Positions 1 through 9,977 of a stretch of 64,000 nucleotides of DNA are shown here, one piece after another; the stretch's first letter is position 1, and each line of letters opens with the position of its first letter. This DNA comes from Lomentospora prolificans. Taxonomy: Eukaryota > Ascomycota > Sordariomycetes > Microascales > Microascaceae. The position numbers and the translations under genes are program-made. The stretch is taken from contig JARFXM010000003.1 of NCBI GenBank assembly GCA_029532625.1, forward strand, positions 3,100,001 to 3,164,000. The letters run 5' to 3'. The notes under the pieces were generated by a model. That model was given only the letters and a program-made list of their open reading frames with translations, was not told the origin of the DNA and ran no database searches.

Positions 1-156
1 GATCAGCAGCCACACTTGGCGTACAACTATGCCAGGCCAGACGTTCCACCACCGGGGCTCCGACGTGAGAGGGGTGTCGAACCAAGAACAGTATAGTGAG
101 TGCGTTTTCTGAAATAAGTTCGGCTTTGGGCGAAGCTCAGAGAAACAGCCCGCCTA

Positions 157-1119
157 TTACATGATCTTGGTGACCTCATCCTCGACCTGGACCCATCGCA
201 CGTAAACGTCAGTCTCGAGAAGGAAATGCATTCCCCTCAGCCCTACTACACCCCCTCCGGGAAATGCAGACGGGACAAGGTACTCGCCGGAAGGGAAAAA
301 ACGAATTGGAGGAGGGGTTCAAGTGCACAAGCCTTCAATCCTACGGGGAGGGGAGCAGGGACAGCAGGCCGCGAGGCCCACATATAACCGAGCATATCCG
401 TGCTCTCGACGATTAATACGTACCTCCATATCTTCTAACGAATCCTGTTGCGAGATGCAACGAAGCACATTCTTCTTGCTACTGTCTTGTAGCTCGCCAG
501 CGAGAAGCAGTTCGTCTAGTATGTAATAGGCTTTTGTAAAGGAGAAGATGATATCGAGTTCGCACACGTTTCCGTAGTACTTGTCCATTTGTTCGACGTA
601 TCGGTGGATAATTTCGAGAGTTATGAGTTCGTTGTCCTCTGAAGAGCAGCCCGCAATGAAGAAAAGCGAGGCATATCGACGGTAGACGATCTTCGTATCT
701 GATGCCACACACAACCGTTAGAAGACGAAGGCCCACGGCAGATGGATAGAAGCAAGCCGGGGGACAGCCCGGCCTTATTCAGAAAGGCCCATACCCTTAT
801 ACTCTAAGAAGTTGCACATCCGTGTCCGCCGAGCAAGGACTAATTGGGATACATCCTTGACAATCTTGGCCTTCTCCTTCGGTGATAGTGTAGTGAACCA
901 TTTTGCAAGGCGCTGGATGAACTCGAGCAGTTAGCGGTTAATCGCGAGAGCTTAGTTCCTCAGGGGCAAGCCGGCGAAGCGCGGGGGCAAGCCGGGTTGG
1001 GGACACGTACAACTTTGCCCTGTCTTGAGAGTAGAATCAGGTAACTAGACGAACGGTCAGAGGAGCTGGAGAAGGGCTCGAATTTGAGAAAGGATATGAT
1101 ATCCTTACTGGATCGCCAT
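157..1119 (-). CDS. aps1: AP-1 clathrin adaptor complex, sigma (small) subunit
   Basis: Small sigma chain of the AP-1 adaptor, which sorts cargo into clathrin vesicles between trans-Golgi and endosomes. My model has five exons on the minus strand: 1119-1109, 1044-1011, 912-795, 698-424 and 186-157, giving 155 aa, the usual length of the family. It starts MAIHYLILLSRQGKV, continues RLAKWFTTLSPKEKAKIV and YRRYASLFFIAGCSSEDNEL, and ends DEVTKIM, all typical of AP-1 sigma. Every junction keeps phase and has a GT donor and AG acceptor. The first exon is only 11 nt (ATG plus 8 nt) and the last holds 9 codons and the stop, so ORF-based calling would see only the 275-nt exon. Reading on past GAG at 424 gives an unrelated tail, because that is the intron donor GTACGT. 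Identity is near certain; exon edges are inferred from sequence. Confidence 0.93.
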
Positions 1120-2238
1120 TGTGAAAAGGGGGCCAGGGCTGAGTGGGTAATTTTTAACAGTCCAATGTTGGGGTTGAAAAGTGCTCCTGGAAGTGGGGGA
1201 TTCGTTTTGGGTGGTTGATGGTGGTTGACACTCGGATTTACCACCATTCGCATATCGATATGAATGTGGTCATTAAGAGTGTCAGCAGTTGGTACCAGCT
1301 GCTGCATTTTGCACACCATGACCAGGCAGAGAGATGTCTGGACGCATGGTGTCACACTGATGGTTGATGGCCCCCATGTCGTGCTCCCACCATCATCGTG
1401 CCCCATTGCCACGCCGCGCATCATCGCTTTCCATGCGTCGGAGTTGGTGATGGCCCTGCATTTTTATTCTGGTGGTATTTCTATAGTATTTCTCCGTCGT
1501 TTCCCAGGCCCAAGTGGCCTCTTCGAAGTCGTAGCCCGGGCGCACTGGCCCATAGTTTTTTGTATAGGGGTCGGAGAAGAGCGGAGCGAGCTAACTACTC
1601 TCGTAGTCGCCATGTCTGCCGGTTTTTTTCTCTCCCTCTGCCAACTACTGCCGGAATATTGCACGTCCGGAATCGAGCTAATAAGTCGGCTCTTGATAAT
1701 TCCTAGGTGTACCCGTCGAGGTTCGCCCCTCGAGACCCCCACCTCCCTCGTGGCGGGGCTTTCAAGGCAGTGTAGTGTTACTATTTTTTTTTTTCGCAAT
1801 TTTCCCTCATAATCTTCCCTTATAAACTCTCGCTCCTCTCACAATGCCCCGGAATCCGATTTCGCGTGGTTTTGGCGTGTGTTCTTGTCTAAGAATCCAA
1901 AGATCTCCGCAGAGCTTTTCCCCGACAGTTCACATCGCCCTTGCGCCTCTGCACCGAATCTAATAGGTACGTCCGCATATCCGGGGTTACCGCAGCCTAG
2001 AACGATCCTGGAGACTTGATGACATATTATGGTATTATGGTATTAATAATTAAGTTACCATCCAGCGTTCCCTTTCCGCACTCACTTACCATTCCCGTTC
2101 CCAGCAAGAGATAGAAAAACCCCTCTTGTCATCCGAAAACTAGGGCAGGTCGGTCGCAAGGGCCATCATCAGAAACACCTAGTTTCGAAACATCAAGTCT
2201 TCTTGATTTGGCGGTGTTTTTCGCAGACAAGATCAACC
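1120..2238. other. Divergent intergenic region between aps1 and the GCL modifier gene
   Basis: This is a shared 5' region for two divergent genes. It holds a T11 tract near 1784-1794, a TATA-like stretch (TTATAAA near 1820) and an AT-rich patch with repeated TATTATGG near 2027-2045. A 182-codon frame at 1264-1812 shows no family features and I do not call it a gene. Confidence 0.5.
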
Positions 2239-3373
2239 ATGACCAAGCTGATCCTTTCTACGGGGTAAGCACTCCCCCACCGTGGCTTAACGCCCCACCA
2301 CTGCCACTCTGCGAAAGACGCCTGGCAGCGAGCGAAAACCGGAAGGGGGGAACCTCGATGCACAAGAACCGGCTGTCGGTTCCTGTCTGTACATGGTCGC
2401 TAATTAGTGATATTTCTCATATTTTAGGAATATTATCTCCGGGGGCCCTTCCATTATCCGGAAACCTGGAACGTTTAGGTCCAACCTCGAGCTCACCAAT
2501 TCGCTAAGAAGCAACTTCCTTGCTGCACAGCAGGATTACTCCGACGCGCGGGTCCAAGCAAATGGTAACACGAATGGCGCAAATGGTACCTCGAATGGCG
2601 CGAACGGCGTACATGGCACTACCGCGCGCCGTCCCGCTCCCGAGATCTGGACGGAGCGCGATGGTCCAATCCTTTATGTTCCTCGCATAAGTTGGTCCGT
2701 TGCGGGTCTGCAAGAGGAGAGGAGTTCATATGATATCACCGTCAAACTATTCTTTCTGCCTGATGCGCCCATCCATGAGCGGGCGCGGTACGTAATGGAA
2801 GCTCTGGCATTGGTACAGAAGGAACTTGGCGTCGCAACCGTTGATCTTTTAATTGCCTCCTTCCCTGGCATGTCATTCGAGGGCGACTGCGAGTGGGACG
2901 CTGATAAAAAGAACGCCAATCAAGGCAACCTTGACGAGGAGGTTGCGACGTGGACCATACTTGAGGAGCTGTACAGGCAGGGTATCATCAAGGGGCTTGG
3001 TATTGCTGAGTTCGGCTCCGAGAAGCTCGGCGAATTCATCAACAGGGTTTCCATCCGGCCCATTGTTGACCAGATCAACATCCGCGACTGTTGCAAGGTT
3101 CCCCCGCCGCTTGCAAAGCTCGCGATGGACGAGAACATTGAGCTTTATGTCCACACCGACTCCACCGACATCCTTCCCAGCGGGACTCTAAGGGATCTTT
3201 TGGGTCACAATATCCAGGGCGCGGGCGTCCTGGCCGATATGGACGAGGGTGTTGCAGGCCTGCAAGGCGATATCATTCCTCAGTGGGTCATCAAGTACAC
3301 AGCCTTTGTCAAGGATAGGGGTGTAATCGAGAATAAGGGTTACTTCGCCGGCGCAGAGATTATAGACGGCTGA
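2239..3373 (+). CDS. Glutamate-cysteine ligase modifier (regulatory) subunit
   Basis: Regulatory subunit of glutamate-cysteine ligase, the first and rate-limiting enzyme of glutathione synthesis in the cytosol. Two exons, 2239-2264 and 2428-3373, give 323 aa. The first exon is 26 nt (MTKLILST plus two bases of the next codon); the donor is GTAAGC and the acceptor TTTTAG, and the join reads TGNIISGGPS. The chain has the aldo-keto-reductase-like fold expected of GCLM: LYVPRISWSVAGLQEE near 90-105, VDLLIASFPGMSFEG near 147-160, and RQGIIKGLGIAEFG near 188-200. A low-complexity Asn-Gly run (about residues 50-70) precedes the first conserved block and is probably a lineage-specific linker. It runs divergently from aps1 and converges on bud32. 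Family membership is clear; regulatory effect on the catalytic subunit is from family knowledge. Confidence 0.85.
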
Positions 3374-3761
3374 TTCGGAGTTGGGGTTGCTCGTTCTCTT
3401 AAAGTTTCTCGAGGCTTTCCCTAAGCCTTGACATGGATTCTCCAGCATTGTTTAATCCCCGGAACTCAGACCGGGATGGTGCGGCTAGCATTTTGTCCTT
3501 TTTCGGAATACGCGAGGGTTTGCATTGGTCCATTCTACACTTTGGTGGACTTAACAGAAAGTGCATTATTTGCTTCTTTTTTGATTTCCTGTTTCTCGTT
3601 AGCTACATTCGTGTATGACCTATAAATACGCGACGGATGATGCTGATAGGAAAATGAATCTATCCTAACACCCACCTTGCCTGGGCGCGGCCCCACCGAT
3701 TCGCCTTTATTTTACTCGGCACGTAGAGCGGAATGTCGCAAGAGTTCAATGCCAGGGTATC
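3374..3761. other. Convergent 3' intergenic region
   Basis: About 390 bp between the stop codons of the GCL modifier gene and bud32. It is T-rich and presumably holds both 3' UTRs. I see no gene in it. Confidence 0.5.
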
Positions 3762-4538
3762 TTAACCAATCATACTACGCTTCCTTCCACGAAGCCTAAC
3801 TTCCTCTAGCTTCTTGATGGCTACGTTCGCTTGCTTGAACGTTTCCTTATATCCCTCAAGGAGCACGTCGAACAACACTTCAGCTCGCGGGTGTGTGCTC
3901 CCAAACGCCCTCTCAAGGACGTACAAATCCACGGCGCGGTCCTCGTCCTGAAAGCTTTGGCTTGCTAGGCCGAAGTCGATCAGGACAATTTCACCGTCCA
4001 GTACGCCTGAACCATCACCTCCCGAGTTATTTTTCTCTCTCAGCATCATGTTGCTCGTCGTGAGATCACCATGCACGACGCCAATCTGATGAAGCTTGCC
4101 TACTGCCTGACCAACCCTCTTCATAAGACCGTTTACGTGCGAGTCGGCGCCGGCATCTGCTTCGAGATTCTGAAGTAGCCACCTGTTTAATGACGCCCGT
4201 ACCGGCTCGCCTTCGATCCATTCCACCGTTAAGCAGCCCGAGTTCTCGTCGACGGCGAACACGGCGGGCACCGAGATGCCCTCTCGGCGACACCTTGCCA
4301 GTATTCGAGCCTCCGAGACAATGCGGTGACGTGTGAGTCGCTGGTCGAGAACAGGATGACGATAAGGCTTAGGAAGCCGATACTTGAGCGCGCAAGGGAT
4401 GGACGGGAGGAGGTAGGTCGTCTTGTATAGCCGGCCTTCGGCGCCTTGGGTGATCAGTGTTGGTGGGGTCGACGCGGGGTACTGGAGGGGTTTGGGCAGA
4501 GGGAAAGCCGTCGTGTGCTCTTGCGTGTCGGTCGCCAT
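3762..4538 (-). CDS. bud32: KEOPS/EKC complex atypical kinase Bud32 (PRPK)
   Basis: Small atypical serine kinase/ATPase of the KEOPS complex, which makes the universal tRNA modification t6A and affects telomeres and transcription. Single exon of 258 aa, normal for Bud32. It has the short Rio-like kinase plan: ITQGAEGRLYKTTYL near 29-43 in place of a classical glycine loop, the lysine in CALKYR (K52), the catalytic HGDLTTSNMML (155-166) and IDFGLA (187-192). The basic C-terminal tail ending LRGRKRSMIG matches the family tail near the tRNA end in known structures. The ATG at 4536-4538 is the first in frame and gives a family-length protein. No intron is needed. It converges on the GCL modifier gene. 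Confidence 0.95.
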   Translation of the reverse strand: MATDTQEHTTAFPLPKPLQYPASTPPTLITQGAEGRLYKTTYLLPSIPCALKYRLPKPYRHPVLDQRLTRHRIVSEARILARCRREGISVPAVFAVDENSGCLTVEWIEGEPVRASLNRWLLQNLEADAGADSHVNGLMKRVGQAVGKLHQIGVVHGDLTTSNMMLREKNNSGGDGSGVLDGEIVLIDFGLASQSFQDEDRAVDLYVLERAFGSTHPRAEVLFDVLLEGYKETFKQANVAIKKLEEVRLRGRKRSMIG

Positions 4539-5878
4539 CGGTGCTAAGCGCAGAAGGAATCGGGTCTTACTTCTGATGAATTTTTGATTTGCTTACTCCT
4601 TCTCCTTGAGGAAATGACGCTCTCGAGAACGGTGCGCGTGGGTTAGAAAGTCGTGAGTTTATGGACGCGATCTAAATCTCTGGCAAAGATGAAAAACTTC
4701 AATAAGTTGAGGACGCTGTGCTGGCTCCTAAATTTTGGTGGGGTAGAGCTGGCTGGCCCCTGGACCAATGGAAGTGTAGTGGGGTCATGCAAGCCAGCCA
4801 GCGCTGGCAACAGGCCACAACTCATGTAGCCAGCAGCGCTGAGCGAACATGAGAGACTCAGCACCCTCTCAGTCGGGACCCCGAATTGGGTGGCCCCCTA
4901 TTATTCTGGTTCTACGAATCAGAAATTACACATGTGGGACAAATACTGCCCTTCGTGAAAGTGTGGCGGGAGCGGCATGCAGGGCAGATCATTTGATGCG
5001 ATGGGCGGACCATACAGGTTAGCCCTGACGGTTTGCATACGTCAATTCCATTCTTCGCAAGGAAGTAGTGGATAGGGACGTCATTCGGCCTCTACTGGGT
5101 GAAATCTCACTTCCTGACATTGAACAGTCTGGCAATGAATTACTCCATGAGTTTCGCGAAATAGATCGGATACCTCGGATAGGTCGAGGCCAGCTTGAAA
5201 AGGAAAGAAAGACGGTCTGTGTCGGCACCAATCGCCGTTGCTGGTCCGAGTAAGACACGCAAATGGATCTCTTTGCACATGCTAAGCTGAGATGCGAAAA
5301 GTCCAGTCATTGGCAACTGGTGACATGAACCATTCAGAAACGACAGTAGACTGGATATGGAATAGAAAAGACAAACAGAATGGTATTGGCTGGTGCGGCA
5401 ATAGAGCCCTGGGCCACCTGCCTGTCTTGACTTCGTTGCTTTGTTCCATGCGCTCCGTTCCCGTCCAAGTACTCGAGTCGCCACTTCCCTCGTCTATTCG
5501 GGGGCATGCAGGGGGGAGACAAGGAGCAGTGGCTGCATGCCGTCGCGGTCCTTCTTTCCCTCATTGAAAAAGGAGCCGCTACGATACACATGGACCGACA
5601 ATGCATGCAGCTTGGCCGGTGGGCCAGACCAGAAAGACACCCATGTCGCCTCCTCACCTCGCTTGGCCTTTACCTCTTATTATTTTCTCTCTTTCACCTC
5701 CCATTTGCATAGTTTCGCCAAAATGCCATTTCTTTCGCACATTTCTCCATTCTACCAATGTCAGCGTTCCCACTCATCGTTATTCCTCCAAGTTTAAGAC
5801 GATACGAACTCAAGACTTGCACACCGCTGGGTCCGTCCGCTATCGACTGCCCCTCCTTTGATTTTCAACCAGCCACCC
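4539..5878. other. Divergent intergenic region upstream of bud32 and the membrane-protein gene
   Basis: About 1.3 kb. It contains several short frames in both directions with no recognisable domain, and a GCCAGCC-rich patch near 4750-4820. CT-rich sequence just before 5879 is typical of a fungal 5' leader. I see no further gene. Confidence 0.45.
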
Positions 5879-6679
5879 ATGTCCGAGACCGCTGCGCGGG
5901 ACTGGACCATCGTCCTGGTCCTCACCGCCCTCTGTCTGAGCATCGTCGTCCTCTCCCAAATCCTCACCACATACGCCTCGGCATACCTGGCCGCACCGAA
6001 TGAGATTACCGTATTCCTAGATACCGTCGATTTTTCGATAACAGAAAATGAGAGCTATGACAGGGATATAGGCAAGCTCCAGGTGCTCGAGGACAAGGTT
6101 AGGCTGGGCCGTCTGCTGCGCGAGATCCAGAGGGGGGGGGATGACTTGAGAGAGGAGGTCAGTCGACTCCTCATGGGCGAGGATAGCCAGACGTTACGGA
6201 CCAGCGCAAGGCTATTATGGGCGTCGAAGAAGAAGTTATTAGAGGACAGGGTCCGTCGCCTGGACCAGCTACGAATGCGCTTCCTGGTCTTATATATGGG
6301 CATAATCACAACTACCGCGGCTAAGACCACTGCATCTCCCCCGAGGGACCCGGAAAAATCCATGATCTTGCATGGCGCCGATGCAAATGGCTCACCGCGG
6401 CCTATGCTCGCGAAGGCTCTCACGGAAAGCATCGCCAAACGACCGCCTTTGCGGAGACTCACAACTCAGGCTATCGGCCATAACAACGACAGCGCTGGGC
6501 CACATAAGCAGGGGTGGTTTGGGGTTGTTCAGGAACTCCAGCGATCGCCGAAAATGCACCAACGGCATGCCTCGATAGAGACGGCCATGTCGAGGACACC
6601 TTCTGCATCGTCAATATCACCCTCTACAGTCCGGCTGCAGAGAATTGCACCGACGAGTGACTCGCCATCAGCCACATAA
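5879..6679 (+). CDS. Unrecognised small membrane protein with coiled-coil region
   Basis: I do not recognise the family. Starting at the ATG at 5879 (MSETAARDW), which follows a CT-rich leader, the frame gives 266 aa with no intron. The frame stays open upstream but without an earlier ATG. Residues about 8-35 form a strong hydrophobic segment (WTIVLVLTALCLSIVVLSQ), followed by a charged helical stretch (about 50-130) rich in Glu, Arg, Lys and Leu that could form a coiled coil. A second weaker hydrophobic patch (RFLVLYMGIITTTAA) lies near 134-148. The C-terminal 110 residues are Ser/Thr/Pro-rich and probably disordered. The layout (N-terminal anchor, coiled coil, second segment) recalls small ER or mitochondrial membrane proteins, but that is a resemblance only. 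The long open frame, clean start and flanking real genes make it likely coding. Confidence 0.6.
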   Translation: MSETAARDWTIVLVLTALCLSIVVLSQILTTYASAYLAAPNEITVFLDTVDFSITENESYDRDIGKLQVLEDKVRLGRLLREIQRGGDDLREEVSRLLMGEDSQTLRTSARLLWASKKKLLEDRVRRLDQLRMRFLVLYMGIITTTAAKTTASPPRDPEKSMILHGADANGSPRPMLAKALTESIAKRPPLRRLTTQAIGHNNDSAGPHKQGWFGVVQELQRSPKMHQRHASIETAMSRTPSASSISPSTVRLQRIAPTSDSPSAT

Positions 6680-7194
6680 CCCAATTTGAGAGGGATGATA
6701 TCTCTGTGGCACGACGCGCACAATCCTCACCTCAATCCTTTTCCTATCTGAGTTTCAAATCATTGCATACTTATGAGATATTGAGACGACGTCCTTTTCA
6801 CCGTCTAGCTTGTCTGGCGTTACGAGCGTTACGAGCGTTACGAGCATGCCGTTATGTTTTCCGATGTGGCAGAAGTTACGAACCGCCCTCATAGATCCGA
6901 TTCGATACATACCCCCTATATACACCACACCATACACCACATACTCACTTTCCTGTCCGTCTAAATATCCCCTCTCCCGGATTCATTATCACAATGTATA
7001 TGCTTAAAACATTGGCGGGTGCCCTTGAGGTTTTGCATTGTTCGGAGAAGAGGTACCTACTGAGGAGAAATCTTAGCATGATTATAACAGCAATTGCATT
7101 GCATCTATCCGCATCCTTTTTTTTCTTCCTTTCATATTACATACCCCGTCACCACACGACATACTTTTCCCCCATGACTTTATTTAGTTGATAA
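6680..7194. other. Convergent intergenic region
   Basis: About 500 bp between two 3' ends. It contains the 9-bp triplet repeat listed separately and AT-rich sequence near 6895-7190. No gene seen. Confidence 0.45.
6817..6845. repeat. 9-bp tandem repeat, three copies
   Basis: Three perfect copies of GCGTTACGA plus two bases of a fourth. It is a minor local repeat in the 3' region between two convergent genes. Confidence 0.8.
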
Positions 7195-7998
7195 TTAGTG
7201 GGCCGCAGAGTCGGGCCCGAGACCGTTCCTCTCTCCGACTACACAGAGAGACACAGATGTAGTTAGCGTCGGAATATAATGTTACGGGAAACCAAGTCTC
7301 GGCTTACCATCCAGAGCCACCAAGAATCTGCTGACACAATTGTAGCAAGCAATCTAGAGTCCATACTTTAGCACACGCACCAGGGACTCTATATGAGCTG
7401 GAGAACTTACGGTAGCAGTGATCTCAACGACTTCCCTCTCATTAAACAAGCTCTTGATAAAGGCAAACGTTTCATCCGCCACCGTGACGTTTCTCGTCAT
7501 CTCGTCTGTGTATACTAGGACAGCCCACTCCTTCTCGCTCACACCCTCTGGCTTTTCGTCCCTCTTCAACGGTTCCTGTCTTTTCGCAACCTCCATGACG
7601 GCCTCGCTCACGCCCGCCTTGACGGCGAGGGGCGCATGGTGGCCCCATTCATACCAAGCGCGGTTGCACACGGCCACACGCGAGATGGAGAGTTCCTTGA
7701 TATCGTCGGCAATGGTGGTGCGGGTGCGGACTGCGCCGAGAAAAGAGTTCCAGCCGTCAGCCACGGGAGGGGAGTGTAAGAGGGCAAGATCTAGCGGCTG
7801 GAGGGGTCGCGGCGCACGGCGGGCCTGGATGCGGGAGACGATGGCGGCTTCCTCTTCGGTTGCGGTCGGGACCGGGTCGGGGACGTAAGGGACACGCATT
7901 TTGAGTGCTCTGGATGTTGCGAGGGTTCTAGTAGTAGAGGGGAGTGGGAATCGTTTCGCCTGGCTGTGAAATTTGGGCAAAATATTCAAAAGCGACAT
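7195..7998 (-). CDS. Carboxymuconolactone decarboxylase / AhpD-like family protein
   Basis: AhpD/CMD-fold protein of unknown substrate. Three exons, 7998-7411, 7353-7308 and 7238-7195, give 225 aa. The core (SRVAVCNRAWYEWGHHAPLA near 108-127, then AVMEVAKRQEPL and VLVYTDEMTRNVTV) is typical of fungal CMD-like proteins. The family's C-terminal YNCVSRFLVALDVGE is rebuilt only by splicing: exon 1 ends ITAT at a GTAAGT donor, exon 2 reads IACYNCVSRFLVALD, and exon 3 adds VGERNGLGPDSAAH. Without splicing the chain loses this block. The bacterial CxxC redox pair is not seen, so peroxidase activity is not implied. The first 33 residues are rich in Arg, Ser and Thr and could be a mitochondrial presequence; a second ATG at Met34 would give a cytosolic form. 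Substrate unknown. Confidence 0.82.
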
Positions 7999-8370
7999 TG
8001 ATAGCCAGCTGTACGTGAGGAGATTTGGGGATTTTATAGATCAGGTCCTTTCGTAGACTAGCTTAGTACGGAGCAGAGGGAACGGTTCGGCATCGGTAGC
8101 TAGTGGCGGGGTACCCTCGTGCTTAAGCCGAGATCCCCCGGGCTCCATGTCAATTGTCGGCAGTCCAGGTCTGTTCCTAAACTTGGTGGTTGCTAAGGGA
8201 AAACCCCAAGTTCTAAACAACTTCAAGCGGAGTTTAATATGAGAGAAAATTCATTTATGCGTTCTGCTATGATGCGTGAAACGTTTGCATTTACAGAGTG
8301 GTGGTCGGCTGAGGATGGCGGGGGATTGGAGATAGCTATATAGGACCCGATAAAATACCGAGATATTAAC
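7999..8370. other. Intergenic region before tRNA-Val
   Basis: About 370 bp holding the promoter side of the CMD-like gene and the upstream flank of tRNA-Val. No coding sequence seen. Confidence 0.4.
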
Positions 8371-8462
8371 GGTTCGATGGTGTAGTTGGTTATCACGCTT
8401 GTCTAACATTCTCTCCGGATGCTGGACACAAGAGGTCCCCAGTTCGAGCCTGGGTCGAATCA
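8371..8462 (+). tRNA. tRNA-Val (anticodon AAC) with 18-nt intron
   Basis: Full cloverleaf on the plus strand. Acceptor GGTTCGA (8371-8377) pairs with TCGAATC (8455-8461), with discriminator A at 8462. The anticodon stem CTTGT pairs with ACAAG, and the loop CTAACAC carries AAC. The T arm is CCCAG-TTCGAGC-CTGGG. An intron of 18 nt (8409-8426) lies one base 3' of the anticodon, the standard nuclear tRNA position. A T5 run just after (8464-8468) fits a Pol III terminator. Confidence 0.93.
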
Positions 8463-8726
8463 CTTTTTGCCTCTCCACTCAAAATTAGTTTTCCGACCAT
8501 GGCGCGCCGCCGTCCGCTTGTTGACGCCATCCCAGTGTTTATTTCTGCCATTTTGTTCGTTGTAATACCGAGGTGATCCTCATGCCAAATAAGTTTTTCT
8601 TGAGATTGCGTTGCGCTTCACTAAACGGAATCGATATGTCCTGGGCACGCCCTCACTCATTCTTTTTTTTTCTTTTTACAACCACTGCCATTGTACGTCA
8701 CTAATAAAAATCCATCAAAGGCTAGT

Positions 8727-9344
8727 CTACAAAGAGCTGTTGGGGTCCTTGTTCGTTGCGCCCTCGACGGTTCCAACGACATTGTACCTCTTGGAGAAGA
8801 AGGTGTACCAGTCATCCAAAGTCTTCTTCTCCTTGTCGCCCAAATCATACCAGTCTGGCCTTACATCTTCGGGTTTGGTGGACATTAAACCTAACGCCCT
8901 TGAGGCGTCCTTTCCAGCAAAGGCTGTCATCGGTAAGTTCGTATGTGAGTGGTAGATGGACGAGGTAAAGAGTGGACAAACCAGAGTAGCTACCGCCTGG
9001 CTGGTATGCATCCTTTCCGGAGACGTCAAACACTATGCCTTTGATAGCCACGTAGCAAGACTGGCCGCCAACACCTATGTTGGAACTTGAGATTAGTATG
9101 AAGGCCACCACGAGCATTGCGGGCAGACACCAAGACCTAGCAGAATTAGTGGGGTTGGGGGATATCCATGGATATCGATTAGAAAATATATATATCTCTA
9201 CTCGCCTCTCCGAAGACATAAAGTACATCAAAGGGTTCTGCGCTTGTTCTTACCGTTATGCTTTCCAAGGTCATCAACGGAAATGGGTGTATAGTTAGGA
9301 GGGTTGAGCTGGACAGGCTCCTTCGGCTCGAACTTTCCGGCCAT
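8727..9344 (-). CDS. dap1: Cytochrome b5-like heme-binding protein (MAPR family, Dap1)
   Basis: Membrane-associated progesterone receptor type heme protein. In yeasts Dap1 supports the sterol P450 Erg11, so a role in ergosterol synthesis at the ER is likely by family. Three exons, 9344-9254, 9074-8982 and 8923-8727, give 126 aa. It reads MAGKFEPKEPVQLNPPNYTP, then SVDDLGKHNG, YVAIKGIVFDVSGKDAYQPG, GSYSAFAGKDASRALG and ends TVEGATNKDPNSSL. The second intron has two possible donors in the same phase: GTAGCT at 8994 or GTTTGT at 8981. I chose the second because it keeps the family block PGGSYxxFAGKDAS whole. No N-terminal transmembrane helix is seen, unlike animal PGRMC1. It is divergent from spt16. 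Confidence 0.88.
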
Positions 9345-9977
9345 ATTGAATTGGGTTGGAAGCACCGGCGGTTGCGTGTGTTATCGAAAAGAAGACAAGA
9401 TTCGATTTGGATAGGTTCCAAACAAGAAGCGAAGGATTGATCAAATTTATACTGGCGCAAGGGAGAAGATGAGTTGGCTGGCCCTGGTGCATTCTCGCGT
9501 GGAGTCGATCCCGTCGCAAGCCCATTCCAATGGCTGGCTGTCTCCCCCGCCTCCCCCCCAATTTCACGGGTTCTTGGAGTCGGGCCTAGGCTTCTGAGCT
9601 TGTATGTGTAATGCGCAGAGCTCTTGCACTCTTGCAGGGTGGAGACCAGCCTGGACTCGCCACGGCTAATCATACGCCCTCTACGAAGTAATACCTCATA
9701 ATGCCCAGTACAAAAGGTACCTACTGCGTCTGGTAGGGGCCATGGTGGTCTGGGAGGTCCTTGCTTCTACAAGTTCCGTCTGGAGCTGGAAGCTGGTGGG
9801 ACCGGCGCACAATCACGTGACAAATCTACTTAACGCGCCGTGCTTGGTCGGTCCTCCCGTAAATTTTCGCGTCAACTAGCTGGAAGCAGAGGTGAAGACC
9901 TGCCTCGCTCACTCTGCCATTTATTTCTTCCATTTTGGCCAATCCATCCGCCCCGTCCTAGTCGCCCATCGATCAAC
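9345..9977. promoter_or_regulatory. Divergent promoter of dap1 and spt16 with a palindromic TCACGTGA
   Basis: About 630 bp between the two start codons. The palindrome TCACGTGA at 9813-9820 contains the CACGTG E-box core bound by Cbf1- and USF-type bHLH factors in fungi. Position and sequence are seen; binding is inference. Confidence 0.45.

Noticed and set aside
1264..1812. 182-codon open frame on the plus strand between two genes
   Set aside because: No family motif, mixed composition, lies across the divergent promoter region; no splice partners seen.
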